From an uncultured Lachnoclostridium sp. (GTDB lineage: Bacteria; Bacillota; Clostridia; Lachnospirales; Lachnospiraceae), in NCBI GenBank assembly GCA_958425285.1, contig CATZVV010000112.1, positions 1-6,364 on the forward strand: a stretch of DNA of 6,364 nt, read 5' to 3'. Below, piece after piece: positions 1 to 5,023 of this stretch. Each line of letters begins with the position of its first letter. Within the stretch, counting starts at the first letter, position 1. A program made the position numbers and the translations under genes. Below the pieces are notes generated by a model. That model searched no databases. It was not told the DNA's origin and saw only the letters and a program-made list of their open reading frames with translations.

Positions 1-1
1 A

Positions 2-436
2 GGAACGTCATATAACAACATTCCGCTGAAAGAACAAGTTGAGTCATTGGAAGCTGTTTCAAATATGCTCTGTATGAATGACGCAAGTAAACTTCTTATG
101 TTGGAGAATTTTTATAAGGAGTATAACATACCGACAGGCTTTCTTCCAAAGTATGAGCATAACGGCAGCCGCCAGATGAAATCGGCAACAACTTTGTCGA
201 AGGAAAAAGGCTGCAATATTTCGATTTACAAATTTAATGAGCTAATGGTTGGAAAGGGATATCTGGAGGAAAAGGAGCGCAAGTCCACCAAAGGAGTCAA
301 GAAGTACAAAGCATTGACAGAATCCGGCTTACGTTATGGCGAAAATGCAGTCAGCCCGCACAATCAGAGAGAAACACAGCCGCTTTATTATGAGGATACC
401 TTTGTGGAATTGGTTAATTTGTTGGAGGGAATTTAA
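2..436 (+). CDS. Phage regulator-like protein, C-terminal part (5' end outside window)
   Basis: The reading frame is open from the first bases, so this is the 3' part of a longer gene. A TTG at 47 could be read as a start, but it has no ribosome binding site and the frame continues upstream in good coding style. The visible part ends in a pattern I recall from clostridial phage proteins, often annotated as antirepressor-like or hypothetical: a basic helical stretch (FNELMVGKGYLEEKERKS), then KKYKALTESGLRYG, then a conserved SPHNQRETQPLYYEDTF tail. The first pattern, with a G-Y-L-E-E turn followed by basic residues and KYKALTESG, resembles a winged-helix recognition helix plus wing. That suggests nucleic-acid binding, but this is an inference. 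It ends three bases before the next gene, and its last codons supply that gene's GGAGGG binding site. Confidence 0.75.
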   Translation, partial: GTSYNNIPLKEQVESLEAVSNMLCMNDASKLLMLENFYKEYNIPTGFLPKYEHNGSRQMKSATTLSKEKGCNISIYKFNELMVGKGYLEEKERKSTKGVKKYKALTESGLRYGENAVSPHNQRETQPLYYEDTFVELVNLLEGI

Positions 437-439
437 AGT

Positions 440-796
440 ATGGACGCAGTAAGAGCAGATGTAGAAAAATCAAGAGAAGAAAAAATTCGTACAATCGCCA
501 GACATTACGGATATGACGCGCAGAGTCGCCAGTGCATTGAAGAAATGGCAGAACTGACACAAGCAATCAATAAATATTGGCGTACTGAATTAGAATGCGG
601 AAAATATCTCTATGATCCTTGGGACGGATATATGCCTAATGGCTCTAAGGAATACTTTAATCTGGTTGAGGAAATTACAGATGTGCAGATCATGCTGGAA
701 CAGATGAAGTTTTTCCTTTCGGCTGGATATGATATGAACCGGATTATTGATGAGAAACTTGATAGGCAGATGGAAAGGATTGATAAAAATGAGTGA
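440..796 (+). CDS. MazG-type nucleotide pyrophosphohydrolase (all-alpha NTP-PPase family)
   Basis: The 118-residue protein carries the two acidic signatures of the all-alpha NTP pyrophosphatase (MazG) superfamily: E34-E35-x-x-E38 in IEEMAEL and E77-E78-x-x-D81 in VEEITDVQIML. In this family these residues bind Mg2+ and hydrolyse (d)NTPs to the monophosphate and pyrophosphate in the cytoplasm. Between the motifs lies an unusual aromatic insert (about residues 48-74, with YDPWDGY) that probably shapes substrate choice. The length fits a single-domain phage version rather than the two-domain cellular MazG. ATG 440 follows GGAGGG at 424-430 with good spacing. The end overlaps the next start (ATGAGTGA), so translation is probably coupled. 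The likely role is nucleotide-pool control in infection; the actual substrate cannot be read from the sequence. Confidence 0.82.
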   Translation: MDAVRADVEKSREEKIRTIARHYGYDAQSRQCIEEMAELTQAINKYWRTELECGKYLYDPWDGYMPNGSKEYFNLVEEITDVQIMLEQMKFFLSAGYDMNRIIDEKLDRQMERIDKNE

Positions 797-1118
797 AATG
801 AAAGCAGCTGTAGAAAAACTGGCGGAAAAGGAATTTGAATCCGCAAACCAGAAGTTCCCGATGTTTCATTCGGAACATGAAGGATATGCAGTAATTCGAG
901 AAGAAATTGAAGAAGCACAAGAGTATATGGCGGATACAAAATCTTGCCTTGGCGGGATTTGGGCTGGAATAAGGGGCGGTTACTATGATGCTGACTTATA
1001 TAAAAAAGCGGCGTTAGATTTAAAGGTTTCTGCTATTGGGCTTGCTATTGAAGCAATCCAAGTAGCAGCTATGGCGCATAAGTTCATCGACAGCCAGAAA
1101 GGGAGGGGGCAAGGGTGA
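789..1118 (+). CDS. Small helical phage protein, MazG-like
   Basis: This 109-residue, almost wholly alpha-helical protein is of a type common in Firmicutes phages. Residues 30-46 (HEGYAVIREEIEEAQEY) look like the first acidic helix of MazG-like proteins (E38, E39, E41, E42). Residues 79-100 form a second conserved helix (KVSAIGLAIEAIQVAAMAHKFI). The second MazG signature, EExxD, is not present in canonical form, so catalytic activity is uncertain. I chose ATG 789 over an upstream in-frame ATG at 747 because 747 lies deep inside the preceding gene, whereas 789 overlaps that gene's stop by eight bases and has GGAAAGG at 772-778. The C-terminus is basic and glycine-rich (KGRGQG) only because the codons also encode the next gene's binding site. 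It may be a structural relative or partner of the upstream pyrophosphohydrolase. Confidence 0.75.
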   Translation: MSEMKAAVEKLAEKEFESANQKFPMFHSEHEGYAVIREEIEEAQEYMADTKSCLGGIWAGIRGGYYDADLYKKAALDLKVSAIGLAIEAIQVAAMAHKFIDSQKGRGQG

Positions 1119-1453
1119 GGGTAATTAGTCAGAATGGATGCGACTATCCGTATGAGGGAATTGCCATATCATATGGTGATGGAATTATTTATGCCAGACC
1201 GATTTCCAATATGGACAAGCGGTATTTGATTGCGCAGTATTCTACGCAGGATAAAGCCGAAAAAGCCATGCAGAAACTTCACGAGTGCTATACAGGTGTC
1301 TTTATATTGGATAAAATTCCAAGTCCGAATGATATAAAGAAAGATTTCGCACACATGAATGGATTCATTGAAGTATTTTCAAGCGGTGATAATATTTCAA
1401 AAGCTTCTATTGATAATGTTGTCTTTAGATTCCCGAATGAGGACGAACTGTGA
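1115..1453 (+). CDS. Conserved clostridial phage protein of unknown function (MRVISQNG family)
   Basis: The 112-residue protein begins MRVISQNG, followed by a beta-rich segment (YEGIAISYGDGIIYARPI) and then AQYSTQDKAEKAMQKLHECY, a strand-helix pattern. I recall this opening and the xxYSTxxKAxKAM helix from small uncharacterised proteins of Firmicutes prophages; no function is known to me. The C-terminal third (residues 66-112) is less familiar. The start is GTG 1115, which forms a GTGA overlap with the preceding stop and lies just after a very purine-rich GGGAGGGGG at 1101-1109. This is a clear case of translational coupling. There is no signal peptide or membrane segment, so it is probably a cytoplasmic early protein. 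Confidence 0.75.
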   Translation: MRVISQNGCDYPYEGIAISYGDGIIYARPISNMDKRYLIAQYSTQDKAEKAMQKLHECYTGVFILDKIPSPNDIKKDFAHMNGFIEVFSSGDNISKASIDNVVFRFPNEDEL

Positions 1454-1650
1454 TGGAAATACGCTCAACGAGTAATCCAGACACGAGCAATCCGGTCACA
1501 ATGTCGATGTTAGAATATCTGAGGAAGAAAGGGTGTGAGACTATGAACGAAAAAACGCTACAAAGCGAAGATGATAATTATAAGAAAAAATATAAAGTAA
1601 AAAGTGCAAAAATAGTCGTGCGGAAAATATGTGAAAAAACATACTTCTAA
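1453..1650 (+). CDS. Upstream fragment of the interrupted orphan gene
   Basis: This is what would be translated before the TAA: about 65 residues from ATG 1453. The N-terminal part (SNPDTSNPVTMSMLEYLRKK) is hydrophilic with a short helix. After residue 30 it becomes very lysine-rich (NYKKKYKVKSAKIVVRKI) and ends in mid-strand at KTYF, which is an unlikely natural C-terminus. It has no recognisable domain on its own. Being well coupled to the preceding gene, it is probably still made as a short peptide. Confidence 0.45.
   Translation: MEIRSTSNPDTSNPVTMSMLEYLRKKGCETMNEKTLQSEDDNYKKKYKVKSAKIVVRKICEKTYF
1648..1650 (+). other. In-frame TAA that splits the orphan gene
   Basis: The TAA falls between TTC (Phe) and ATA (Ile) of an otherwise continuous frame. 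No frame change is needed to join the two halves. TAA ends several other genes here (434, 2351, 3896, 5897, 6280), so it is an ordinary stop in this genome and not a reassigned codon. Confidence 0.7.
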
Positions 1651-1707
1651 ATAATATATTTTGATTTATCCGAAAATAAATATCATATAGGATATGGTTC
1701 TTATAAA

Positions 1708-1932
1708 TTGGAATATGTATTTGAGTGGTTAGAACAGTGTTTTGAAATAGTGGAGAAAAACACTAATGCAGATAAAATCCGTAATATGACTAATGAAGAA
1801 CTGGCAGATTTTTTGTTTTCAATATATACCGAAAAAATTAAATATTATGGATTTATAAGACATATATCCGGGAGAAGTTTTGAATTCCCGTTTGAGGTTT
1901 TAGAATGGCTCAAGCAGCCGGTGGAGGATTGA
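1708..1932 (+). CDS. Downstream fragment of the interrupted orphan gene
   Basis: The 74-residue open stretch from TTG 1708 holds the recognisable part of the family: EYVFEWLEQCFEIVE, ADKIRNMTNEELADFL and VLEWLKQP. It lacks the strand region encoded at 1651-1707, which is in frame and open. With a weak start and no close ribosome binding site, it is probably translated poorly, if at all. Its last codons do carry GGAGG (1923-1927), which serves the next gene. Confidence 0.4.
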   Translation: MEYVFEWLEQCFEIVEKNTNADKIRNMTNEELADFLFSIYTEKIKYYGFIRHISGRSFEFPFEVLEWLKQPVED

Positions 1933-1933
1933 T

Positions 1934-2353
1934 ATGGAATTAAAACAAGAAAAACCTATACATCTTAAATGTCCTAAATGCGGATATGACTTTTCTTACA
2001 ATACAAACCACATAGAGGAGGAAATTGACACTTTAAAATGCGATATAACATCCATAAAAAATCAGATTACTCAACACAAGATGAATAACCCTAAAAGTTA
2101 TCGTGACGCATGGTACAGAAAAGCAAATTCTGCATTGCAGTATAAACAATTACAGCTTGCAAAACTGAAGAAAGCCAGAAAAGCAACGGCTGTTGAGATA
2201 AAATTACAGACATTTGAATTGTTCAAGAAAATCGTAAAAGACCGGTATGGACAGGATGAATATTTAAAGATGATAAAAGAGACAGAGGAAGAACTTGTCT
2301 ATTATACATGGGATATGGCTACGCAGACATTTAAGAGATTTGAAGGTGCATAA
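1934..2353 (+). CDS. Zinc-knuckle and coiled-coil phage protein, unknown function
   Basis: This 139-residue protein starts with a single half zinc ribbon, C13-P-K-C16-G-Y-D-F. Long charged helices follow: about residues 27-48 (EEEIDTLKCDITSIKNQI) and 66-100 (LQYKQLQLAKLKKARKA), likely coiled coils. A C-terminal part has aromatic residues (LVYYTWDMATQTFKRF). Only one CxxC pair is visible, so metal binding would need a dimer or other ligands. I do not recognise a named family beyond a small zinc-finger-like phage protein. ATG 1934 is one base after the preceding stop and follows GGAGG (1923-1927) with six bases of spacing. The gene is intact although it sits between two broken ones. Confidence 0.72.
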   Translation: MELKQEKPIHLKCPKCGYDFSYNTNHIEEEIDTLKCDITSIKNQITQHKMNNPKSYRDAWYRKANSALQYKQLQLAKLKKARKATAVEIKLQTFELFKKIVKDRYGQDEYLKMIKETEEELVYYTWDMATQTFKRFEGA

Positions 2354-2381
2354 GTTGCGTGAATGAAAGGCAGGTGATGAT

Positions 2382-2558
2382 ATGCTCTTGAAAATCATAA
2401 GTACAGGCTCACAAGCCGGAAACTGCTATGCGCTGATTGCGGATAATGGGGAGATACTTCTTCTGGATGCGGGTGCTACCTACAAAGCCGCACTGAAAGC
2501 GATAGACTACCGGATTTCCGATGTGAAAGCCTTACTTTTGTCACATGAGCATTCTTAG
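2382..2558 (+). CDS. N-terminal fragment of the MBL-fold hydrolase
   Basis: This 58-residue product would be translated from ATG 2382 up to TAG 2556-2558. It includes the first beta strands and HEHS, but not the Asp-His pair that completes the metal site. It would not fold as a full MBL domain. It has a proper ribosome binding site and is therefore probably the translated portion. Confidence 0.5.
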   Translation: MLLKIISTGSQAGNCYALIADNGEILLLDAGATYKAALKAIDYRISDVKALLLSHEHS

Positions 2559-2561
2559 TCT
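2556..2561 (+). other. Six extra bases (TAGTCT) inside the HxHxDH motif
   Basis: The sequence CAT-GAG-CAT-TCT-TAG-TCT-GAC-CAC differs from an intact HEHSDH coding motif only by TAGTCT. The insert creates TCT-TAG-TCT, a direct repeat of three bases around TAG. The insertion keeps the frame but adds a stop and would also wrongly space the metal ligands if read through. Confidence 0.7.
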
Positions 2562-2588
2562 GACCACATTAAGGGTTTCCGGGATTTC

Positions 2589-3128
2589 ATGAAAGCGGGT
2601 GTTCAGTGCTATGGGTGTGACGAGTTACAAGAGAAGCTGGAAATCGTGTACGGAGAAAAGATTATCGGACTGCCGGAAAAGCGATCCATAAGGATTTCTG
2701 AATGGATAGTAACACCATTTTATCTGCCGCATGACAACACGCCGAACTTTGGATTTTTGATTGACTTACCAGATGATGCCGGACGGTTGCTGTATGCTAC
2801 AGATTTTGAGTATCTACCATACACATTCAAGTCGCTGAAAATCAACTATTTCTTGCTAGAGTGCAATCACCAAGCCGACCTTGTGGACAGGTCAGAAGCG
2901 AAGTACGAACATTCAATCCGGGGGCACAGCGAACTTTCCACTGTTTGTGAACTATTGAGAGTGAATAAAACGCCTGATATGAGAAATGTTATTCTGTGCC
3001 ACTTGTCGGACGGTTGGAGCGATCCAGACCGCATGAAGCGAGAAGTACAGGAAGTTGTTGGGAAGTGGGTATCGGTGGATGTGGCGGAGAAAGGGAAAAC
3101 GGTGGAATTATCACGTTTCCCGTTTTGA
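2589..3128 (+). CDS. C-terminal fragment of the MBL-fold hydrolase
   Basis: A possible reinitiation product of 179 residues from ATG 2589, starting MKAGVQCYGCDELQEKL. It retains the later MBL motifs (LPHDN, ATDFEY, ECNHQAD, RGHSEL, CHLSDGW) but has lost the HxHxDH loop, so it cannot be a normal enzyme. The upstream AAGGG is too far from this ATG and CCGGGA is a poor match, so initiation here is doubtful. The frame itself is clearly family-conserved coding sequence. Confidence 0.5.
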   Translation: MKAGVQCYGCDELQEKLEIVYGEKIIGLPEKRSIRISEWIVTPFYLPHDNTPNFGFLIDLPDDAGRLLYATDFEYLPYTFKSLKINYFLLECNHQADLVDRSEAKYEHSIRGHSELSTVCELLRVNKTPDMRNVILCHLSDGWSDPDRMKREVQEVVGKWVSVDVAEKGKTVELSRFPF

Positions 3129-3133
3129 AAGGA
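3128..3133 (+). promoter_or_regulatory. Ribosome binding site that places the next start at 3142
   Basis: AAAGGA at 3128-3133 abuts the first in-frame ATG (3133), leaving no spacing, but lies eight bases before the second ATG (3142). The second ATG is therefore the better start. Confidence 0.5.
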
Positions 3134-3141
3134 TGAGTGAT

Positions 3142-3552
3142 ATGTATTCTGACAGAGAACGAGAAGATGAGATGGAAATTTCATATTGTAAATATTATTT
3201 ACTGAAATCATTCCCAGAGAGTTTTATTAACGAAAGAGATGAATTTATCGCCCATAAACGATCAAATACATATTTATGTCTTGGAGATTGCAAGAAACCG
3301 ATAGATATTGAATTCAAAGTCCTTGAATGGTTTTCGCGCCCAGCTTCAAAAGGTATGCCGTATTCGCAGGAATGGAGAAACAAGCGGTTCAGAAAATTCA
3401 TGTTGGATGGTATCAACGATTTTCTGGAAACAGACTTCACAGAGAATGATATGGAAGAAATTTATCAGAATTTGGGAAATGCGATAAACCATGAAAAGAC
3501 AGTGCGGTTTGTTGAGAGTGGGTATGATTTTAAGGTTTTGGGGGAGGGATAG
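3142..3552 (+). CDS. Conserved clostridial phage protein of unknown function (GMPYSQEWRNKRF family)
   Basis: The 136-residue protein carries stretches I recall from uncharacterised Lachnospiraceae/Clostridium phage proteins: FIAHKRSNTYLCLGDC (about 35-50), VLEWFSRPASKGMPYSQEW (60-78), KFMLDGINDFLETDF (85-99), and a C-terminal helix pair ending HEKTVRFVESGYDFKVL. These conserved blocks make it a real gene, but no catalytic motif is evident and no function is known to me. Acidic and basic helices dominate and there is no signal peptide. ATG 3142 is preferred to ATG 3133 because of the position of AAAGGA. The gene begins 13 bases after the MBL stop and ends one base before the next ATG region, within one operon. 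Its VLEWF-x-x-P block resembles the VLEWLKQP end of the interrupted gene at 1453-1932. Confidence 0.78.
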   Translation: MYSDREREDEMEISYCKYYLLKSFPESFINERDEFIAHKRSNTYLCLGDCKKPIDIEFKVLEWFSRPASKGMPYSQEWRNKRFRKFMLDGINDFLETDFTENDMEEIYQNLGNAINHEKTVRFVESGYDFKVLGEG

Positions 3553-3553
3553 A

Positions 3554-3898
3554 ATGGAAATCAATTTACCAAAAGAAGAATATGAGCATTACGAAAAAGA
3601 CGGTAAGGAAATAACAGTATGCACTATGCGGCAGAAAGCATTACATACAATAGCTCTTAATTCTTCCCACACAGGAAGAAGGTTATATACACGTCACGGC
3701 AAGAAATATTATAAGCCATATCGAAATTACTTTTGTGGAAAAGATAAAGATTTGGACGCTTTAGTAGAAGCCGGGTACATGGAGCGAATGGAAGAAATTG
3801 CACATGGAGAAAAAACTTATACATATTGGTTTAATCGTGAAGGGTTGGATTGGCTGGGAAATCAGTTGGGAATTTATATTTATGATGAAGAAAAATAA
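3554..3898 (+). CDS. Conserved phage protein of unknown function, possible winged-helix tail
   Basis: The 114-residue protein has an N-terminal block MRQKALHTIALNSSHTGRRL (25-44), the motif RLYTRHGKKYYKPYRNYF (43-60), then KDLDALVEAGYMER (65-78) and a terminal YWFNREGLDWLGNQLGIYIYDEEK. The last two resemble the helix and wing of phage winged-helix proteins (L-x-x-L-x-x-x-G-Y-x-x-x ... Y-x-x-x-x-E-G-L-x-W-L). A nucleic-acid-binding role is therefore reasonable but unproven. I recall the whole pattern from clostridial phage orphans. ATG 3554 follows GGGGAGGG (3541-3548) with five bases of spacing. An earlier in-frame ATG at 3491 lies inside the preceding gene and lacks support. It shares no domain with its neighbours apart from the operon context. 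Confidence 0.78.
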   Translation: MEINLPKEEYEHYEKDGKEITVCTMRQKALHTIALNSSHTGRRLYTRHGKKYYKPYRNYFCGKDKDLDALVEAGYMERMEEIAHGEKTYTYWFNREGLDWLGNQLGIYIYDEEK

Positions 3899-3908
3899 GG
3901 AGTAGCTT

Positions 3909-4148
3909 ATGAAAGTATGGATTACAAAATATGCGCTGACTGACGGGATTATCGAAGCCGAAATCATTGAACAATGGAATATGCGAAATGATCCGGTATG
4001 CGTCATGGTGAAATACCTGTGTCAATCCCAAAATAGTAATAAATATATATTGGATAGTGACGATTTCTGTTTCGATTATGAATGTGCAATCCAGAAGGCC
4101 GAAGAAATGCGACAGAAGAAAATCGCCAGTATGAAAAAAGCAGATTGA
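3909..4148 (+). CDS. Small phage orphan with C-terminal tail lost by frameshift
   Basis: The 79-residue product begins MKVWITKYALTDGIIEAE, a start I recall from a family of small phage proteins. It has a central beta-rich part and a charged helix (AIQKAEEMRQKKIASMKKA). The frame ends abruptly at TGA 4146. If the A6 run at 4134-4139 had one A fewer, the reading would continue QIEKLEEMRFEL and stop at 4177-4179. That tail extends the amphipathic helix naturally, and the restored TGA would overlap the next start in the classic ATGA arrangement. This argues that the longer form is ancestral. The truncated protein keeps most of the domain and may still work. AAGGAG at 3897-3902 gives a clean start at ATG 3909. 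Function is unknown. Confidence 0.75.
   Translation: MKVWITKYALTDGIIEAEIIEQWNMRNDPVCVMVKYLCQSQNSNKYILDSDDFCFDYECAIQKAEEMRQKKIASMKKAD
4134..4139 (+). other. A6 run where a one-base insertion breaks the frame
   Basis: Six adenines follow ATG (Met75) in the codons AAA AAA. Removing one A shifts into a frame reading KKQIEKLEEMRFEL and ending in an ATGA overlap at 4176-4179. Homopolymer runs are common sites of both mutation and sequencing error. Confidence 0.6.
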
Positions 4149-4175
4149 GAAGTTGGAAGAAATGAGGTTTGAGTT

Positions 4176-4463
4176 ATGATACATGCCATTTGTGATTTCT
4201 GCGGAAAAGACTGTGATAGAACGGCAACATTGATTTCTATGACACCTTTTCAAAATTTTGCAAGATACCATGATGATAAAGAGCCATATGGGAGTAAAGA
4301 TAAAACAAGGAGCTTTGTTATCTGCTCAGATTGTATTAAGAAACATGAATTACCTAATCCATATGAAACATATTCAAAGATGACAGCACAAAAATTGAAA
4401 TATAGGAAATGTTTGGATAATTATACCGATGCAGACTTGATGGAAGATTCTGAATATGATTGA
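4176..4463 (+). CDS. Small zinc-finger-like phage protein, unknown function
   Basis: The 95-residue protein has two cysteine pairs that can make one zinc site: C6-x-x-C9 (with C13 nearby) in ICDFCGKDC, and C50-x-x-C53 in VICSDCIKKH. The intervening ISMTPFQNFARYHDDKEPYG is a conserved-looking loop that I recall in phage orphan proteins of this type. The acidic C-terminus (DADLMEDSEYD) is disordered-looking. The likely cytoplasmic role is protein or nucleic-acid binding, but none is demonstrated. ATG 4176 follows GAGG at 4164-4167. In the frame-corrected version of the upstream gene, the stop overlaps this start as ATGA. It lies ten bases before the next zinc-ribbon gene. Confidence 0.75.
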   Translation: MIHAICDFCGKDCDRTATLISMTPFQNFARYHDDKEPYGSKDKTRSFVICSDCIKKHELPNPYETYSKMTAQKLKYRKCLDNYTDADLMEDSEYD

Positions 4464-4472
4464 GGTGTAATA

Positions 4473-4661
4473 ATGGACTATTTCAAGAAATGCCCGAAAT
4501 GCGGGCGGTGTATGAAACCATATATGCATTACAAATTAGGTTCATCTTACGCTGTTTGGATTTGTGAATGCAGTTATTTTGAGAATGATACAGGAACCGT
4601 AATGGGAAATGTAACGACTTATATGGGAGGTGGAGCAAGTGACAGAACGGTTATCAAATGA
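4473..4661 (+). CDS. Small zinc-ribbon protein, unknown function
   Basis: This 62-residue protein is dominated by a zinc ribbon: C7-P-K-C10-G-R-C13 at the start and W-I-C31-E-C33 later. The second pair is C-x-C rather than the usual C-x-x-C, so metal coordination may use C13 or be incomplete. The C-terminal half is polar and glycine-rich (NVTTYMGGGASD). The type is common among phage and gut clostridial small proteins, and no specific function is known. GAGGTG (4462-4467) overlaps the preceding stop and is five bases from ATG 4473. Its 3' end overlaps the next gene by 23 bases and its codons contain that gene's ribosome binding site. Confidence 0.7.
   Translation: MDYFKKCPKCGRCMKPYMHYKLGSSYAVWICECSYFENDTGTVMGNVTTYMGGGASDRTVIK
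4626..4633 (+). promoter_or_regulatory. Ribosome binding site that places the next start at GTG 4639
   Basis: GGAGGTGG lies five bases before GTG 4639. An earlier in-frame GTG at 4630 would lie inside this site, so 4639 is the likelier start. Confidence 0.6.
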
Positions 4662-4962
4662 ATGGCCTTGTGATGGTTGCAAAAGGACTGTGTTTTGCGG
4701 TGCGTGTGAAAGACCCGGTATATGGATGGAAAAATCACGAAAGAAATTGGCAGAATACGAAACCGCCGAGGATGAGGGAAGATTGGTGGTGTTGCCGTGT
4801 AAGGTGAGAACAAGAGTGTATAAAATATATCAATTTTGCGGATGTGGTGCGTGGGAAATTGAAGAACATAAAATTAAATTGGAAGATTTGGATAAAATCG
4901 GAAAAACAGTTTTCCTTACCAGAGAAGAGGCCGAGAAAGCATTGAAAGAAATGGAGGAGTAG
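4639..4962 (+). CDS. Phage protein with N-terminal cysteine cluster and C-terminal FLTREEAEKAL module
   Basis: The 107-residue protein (GTG start) has a tight cysteine cluster, C11-x-x-C14 and C20-x-x-C23, likely a zinc knuckle. A helix follows (KLAEYETAEDEGRL), then VVLPCKVRTRVYKIY and a terminal DKIGKTVFLTREEAEKALKEMEE. The LPCKV...VY and IGKTVFLTREEAEKAL blocks are strongly familiar from small proteins of clostridial phages. In relatives I recall, LPCKV is usually followed by GD rather than the RT seen here. A second Cys pair, C67-G-C69, lies between these blocks. Function is unknown. It overlaps the preceding zinc-ribbon gene by 23 bases, which suggests translational coupling, and is followed by a 61-base gap with no promoter or terminator that I can defend. 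Confidence 0.77.
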   Translation: MTERLSNEWPCDGCKRTVFCGACERPGIWMEKSRKKLAEYETAEDEGRLVVLPCKVRTRVYKIYQFCGCGAWEIEEHKIKLEDLDKIGKTVFLTREEAEKALKEMEE

Positions 4963-5023
4963 CGAGAAGCAGCAGGAGAACGTTTTAGAAAAATGTAGGA
5001 AGAAAAGAAAGGAGCAAATTACG

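Larger units (their letters stand above)
1453..1932 (+). pseudogene. Orphan phage gene interrupted by an in-frame TAA
   Basis: Two open stretches in the same frame are separated only by TAA at 1648-1650. Read through the stop, the protein is coherent across the break. A strand ending in RKICEKTYF continues as IIYFDLSENKYHIGYGSYKL, then a helix (EYVFEWLEQCFEIVE), then ADKIRNMTNEELADFL and a terminal VLEWLKQPVED. The last two motifs are ones I recall from intact clostridial phage proteins. The downstream half has no good start: TTG 1708 has only AGGA, 15 bases away. ATG 1453 (TGATG overlap with the previous stop, GAGGA at 1439-1443) and GTG 1450 are both plausible starts. ATG 1543 with AAAGGG is an internal alternative. 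A nonsense substitution (for example from GAA, CAA or AAA) is the simplest cause. Two separate small genes remain possible. Confidence 0.6.
2382..3128 (+). pseudogene. MBL-fold metallo-hydrolase, disrupted in the metal-binding motif
   Basis: Read in one frame from ATG 2382 (AGGTG at 2372-2376), this encodes a roughly 246-residue metallo-beta-lactamase-fold protein of the phage/YycJ-like type. The first strands are STGSQAGNCYALI and ILLLDAG (Asp29). The hallmark HxHxDH is present but split: codons read H55-E-H57-S, then TAG TCT, then D-H-I-K-G. Removing those six bases gives a perfect HEHSDHIKG. Later family positions are all present (codons counted from 2382): H117-D in LPHDN, D141 in YATDFEYLP, NH at 162-163, H182 in RGHSELS and H208 in LCHLSDGWSD. 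Intact members are zinc-dependent hydrolases, often nuclease-like, in phage recombination or replication clusters. As written, no active enzyme can be made. The good conservation downstream implies a recent lesion or a sequence error. Confidence 0.85.

Noticed and set aside
1651..1707. AT-rich stretch as an intergenic promoter
   Set aside because: It contains TATAAT-like hexamers by composition, but the frame of the interrupted gene runs through it with sensible residues and no convincing -35 at proper spacing.
2556..2558. TAG as a recoded sense codon (suppressor-tRNA phage, pyrrolysine)
   Set aside because: TAG also ends intact genes at 3550, 4960 and 5468, including directly after the conserved SSB tip. 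Reading through would add the two extra residues inside HxHxDH and spoil the metal site. No suppressor tRNA is visible here.
4134..4140. Programmed -1 frameshift at A AAA AAG
   Set aside because: The heptamer is in the wrong phase for a classic -1 slip, and the -1 frame gives SRLRSWKK and a stop, not the conserved-looking tail. The restoring shift is +1, which fits an indel better.
3831..4271. Long open frame on the minus strand (also at 610-939 and 4735-5172)
   Set aside because: These lie opposite well-supported + strand genes with family motifs and ribosome binding sites. Their translations are rich in F, S, I, L and H, as expected of antisense shadows, with no recognisable domain.
4492..4506. 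GCCCG/CGGGC inverted repeat with a five-base loop
   Set aside because: It lies inside the zinc-ribbon codons for CPKCGR, where the repeated cysteine/lysine codons create the symmetry. There is no U-tract and no regulatory position.
4963..5023. Gap before ssb as a terminator or promoter
   Set aside because: It is purine-rich with only weak A/T pairing around TTTTAGAAAA, with no GC stem followed by Ts and no paired -35/-10 that stands out. It ends in a normal ribosome binding site.
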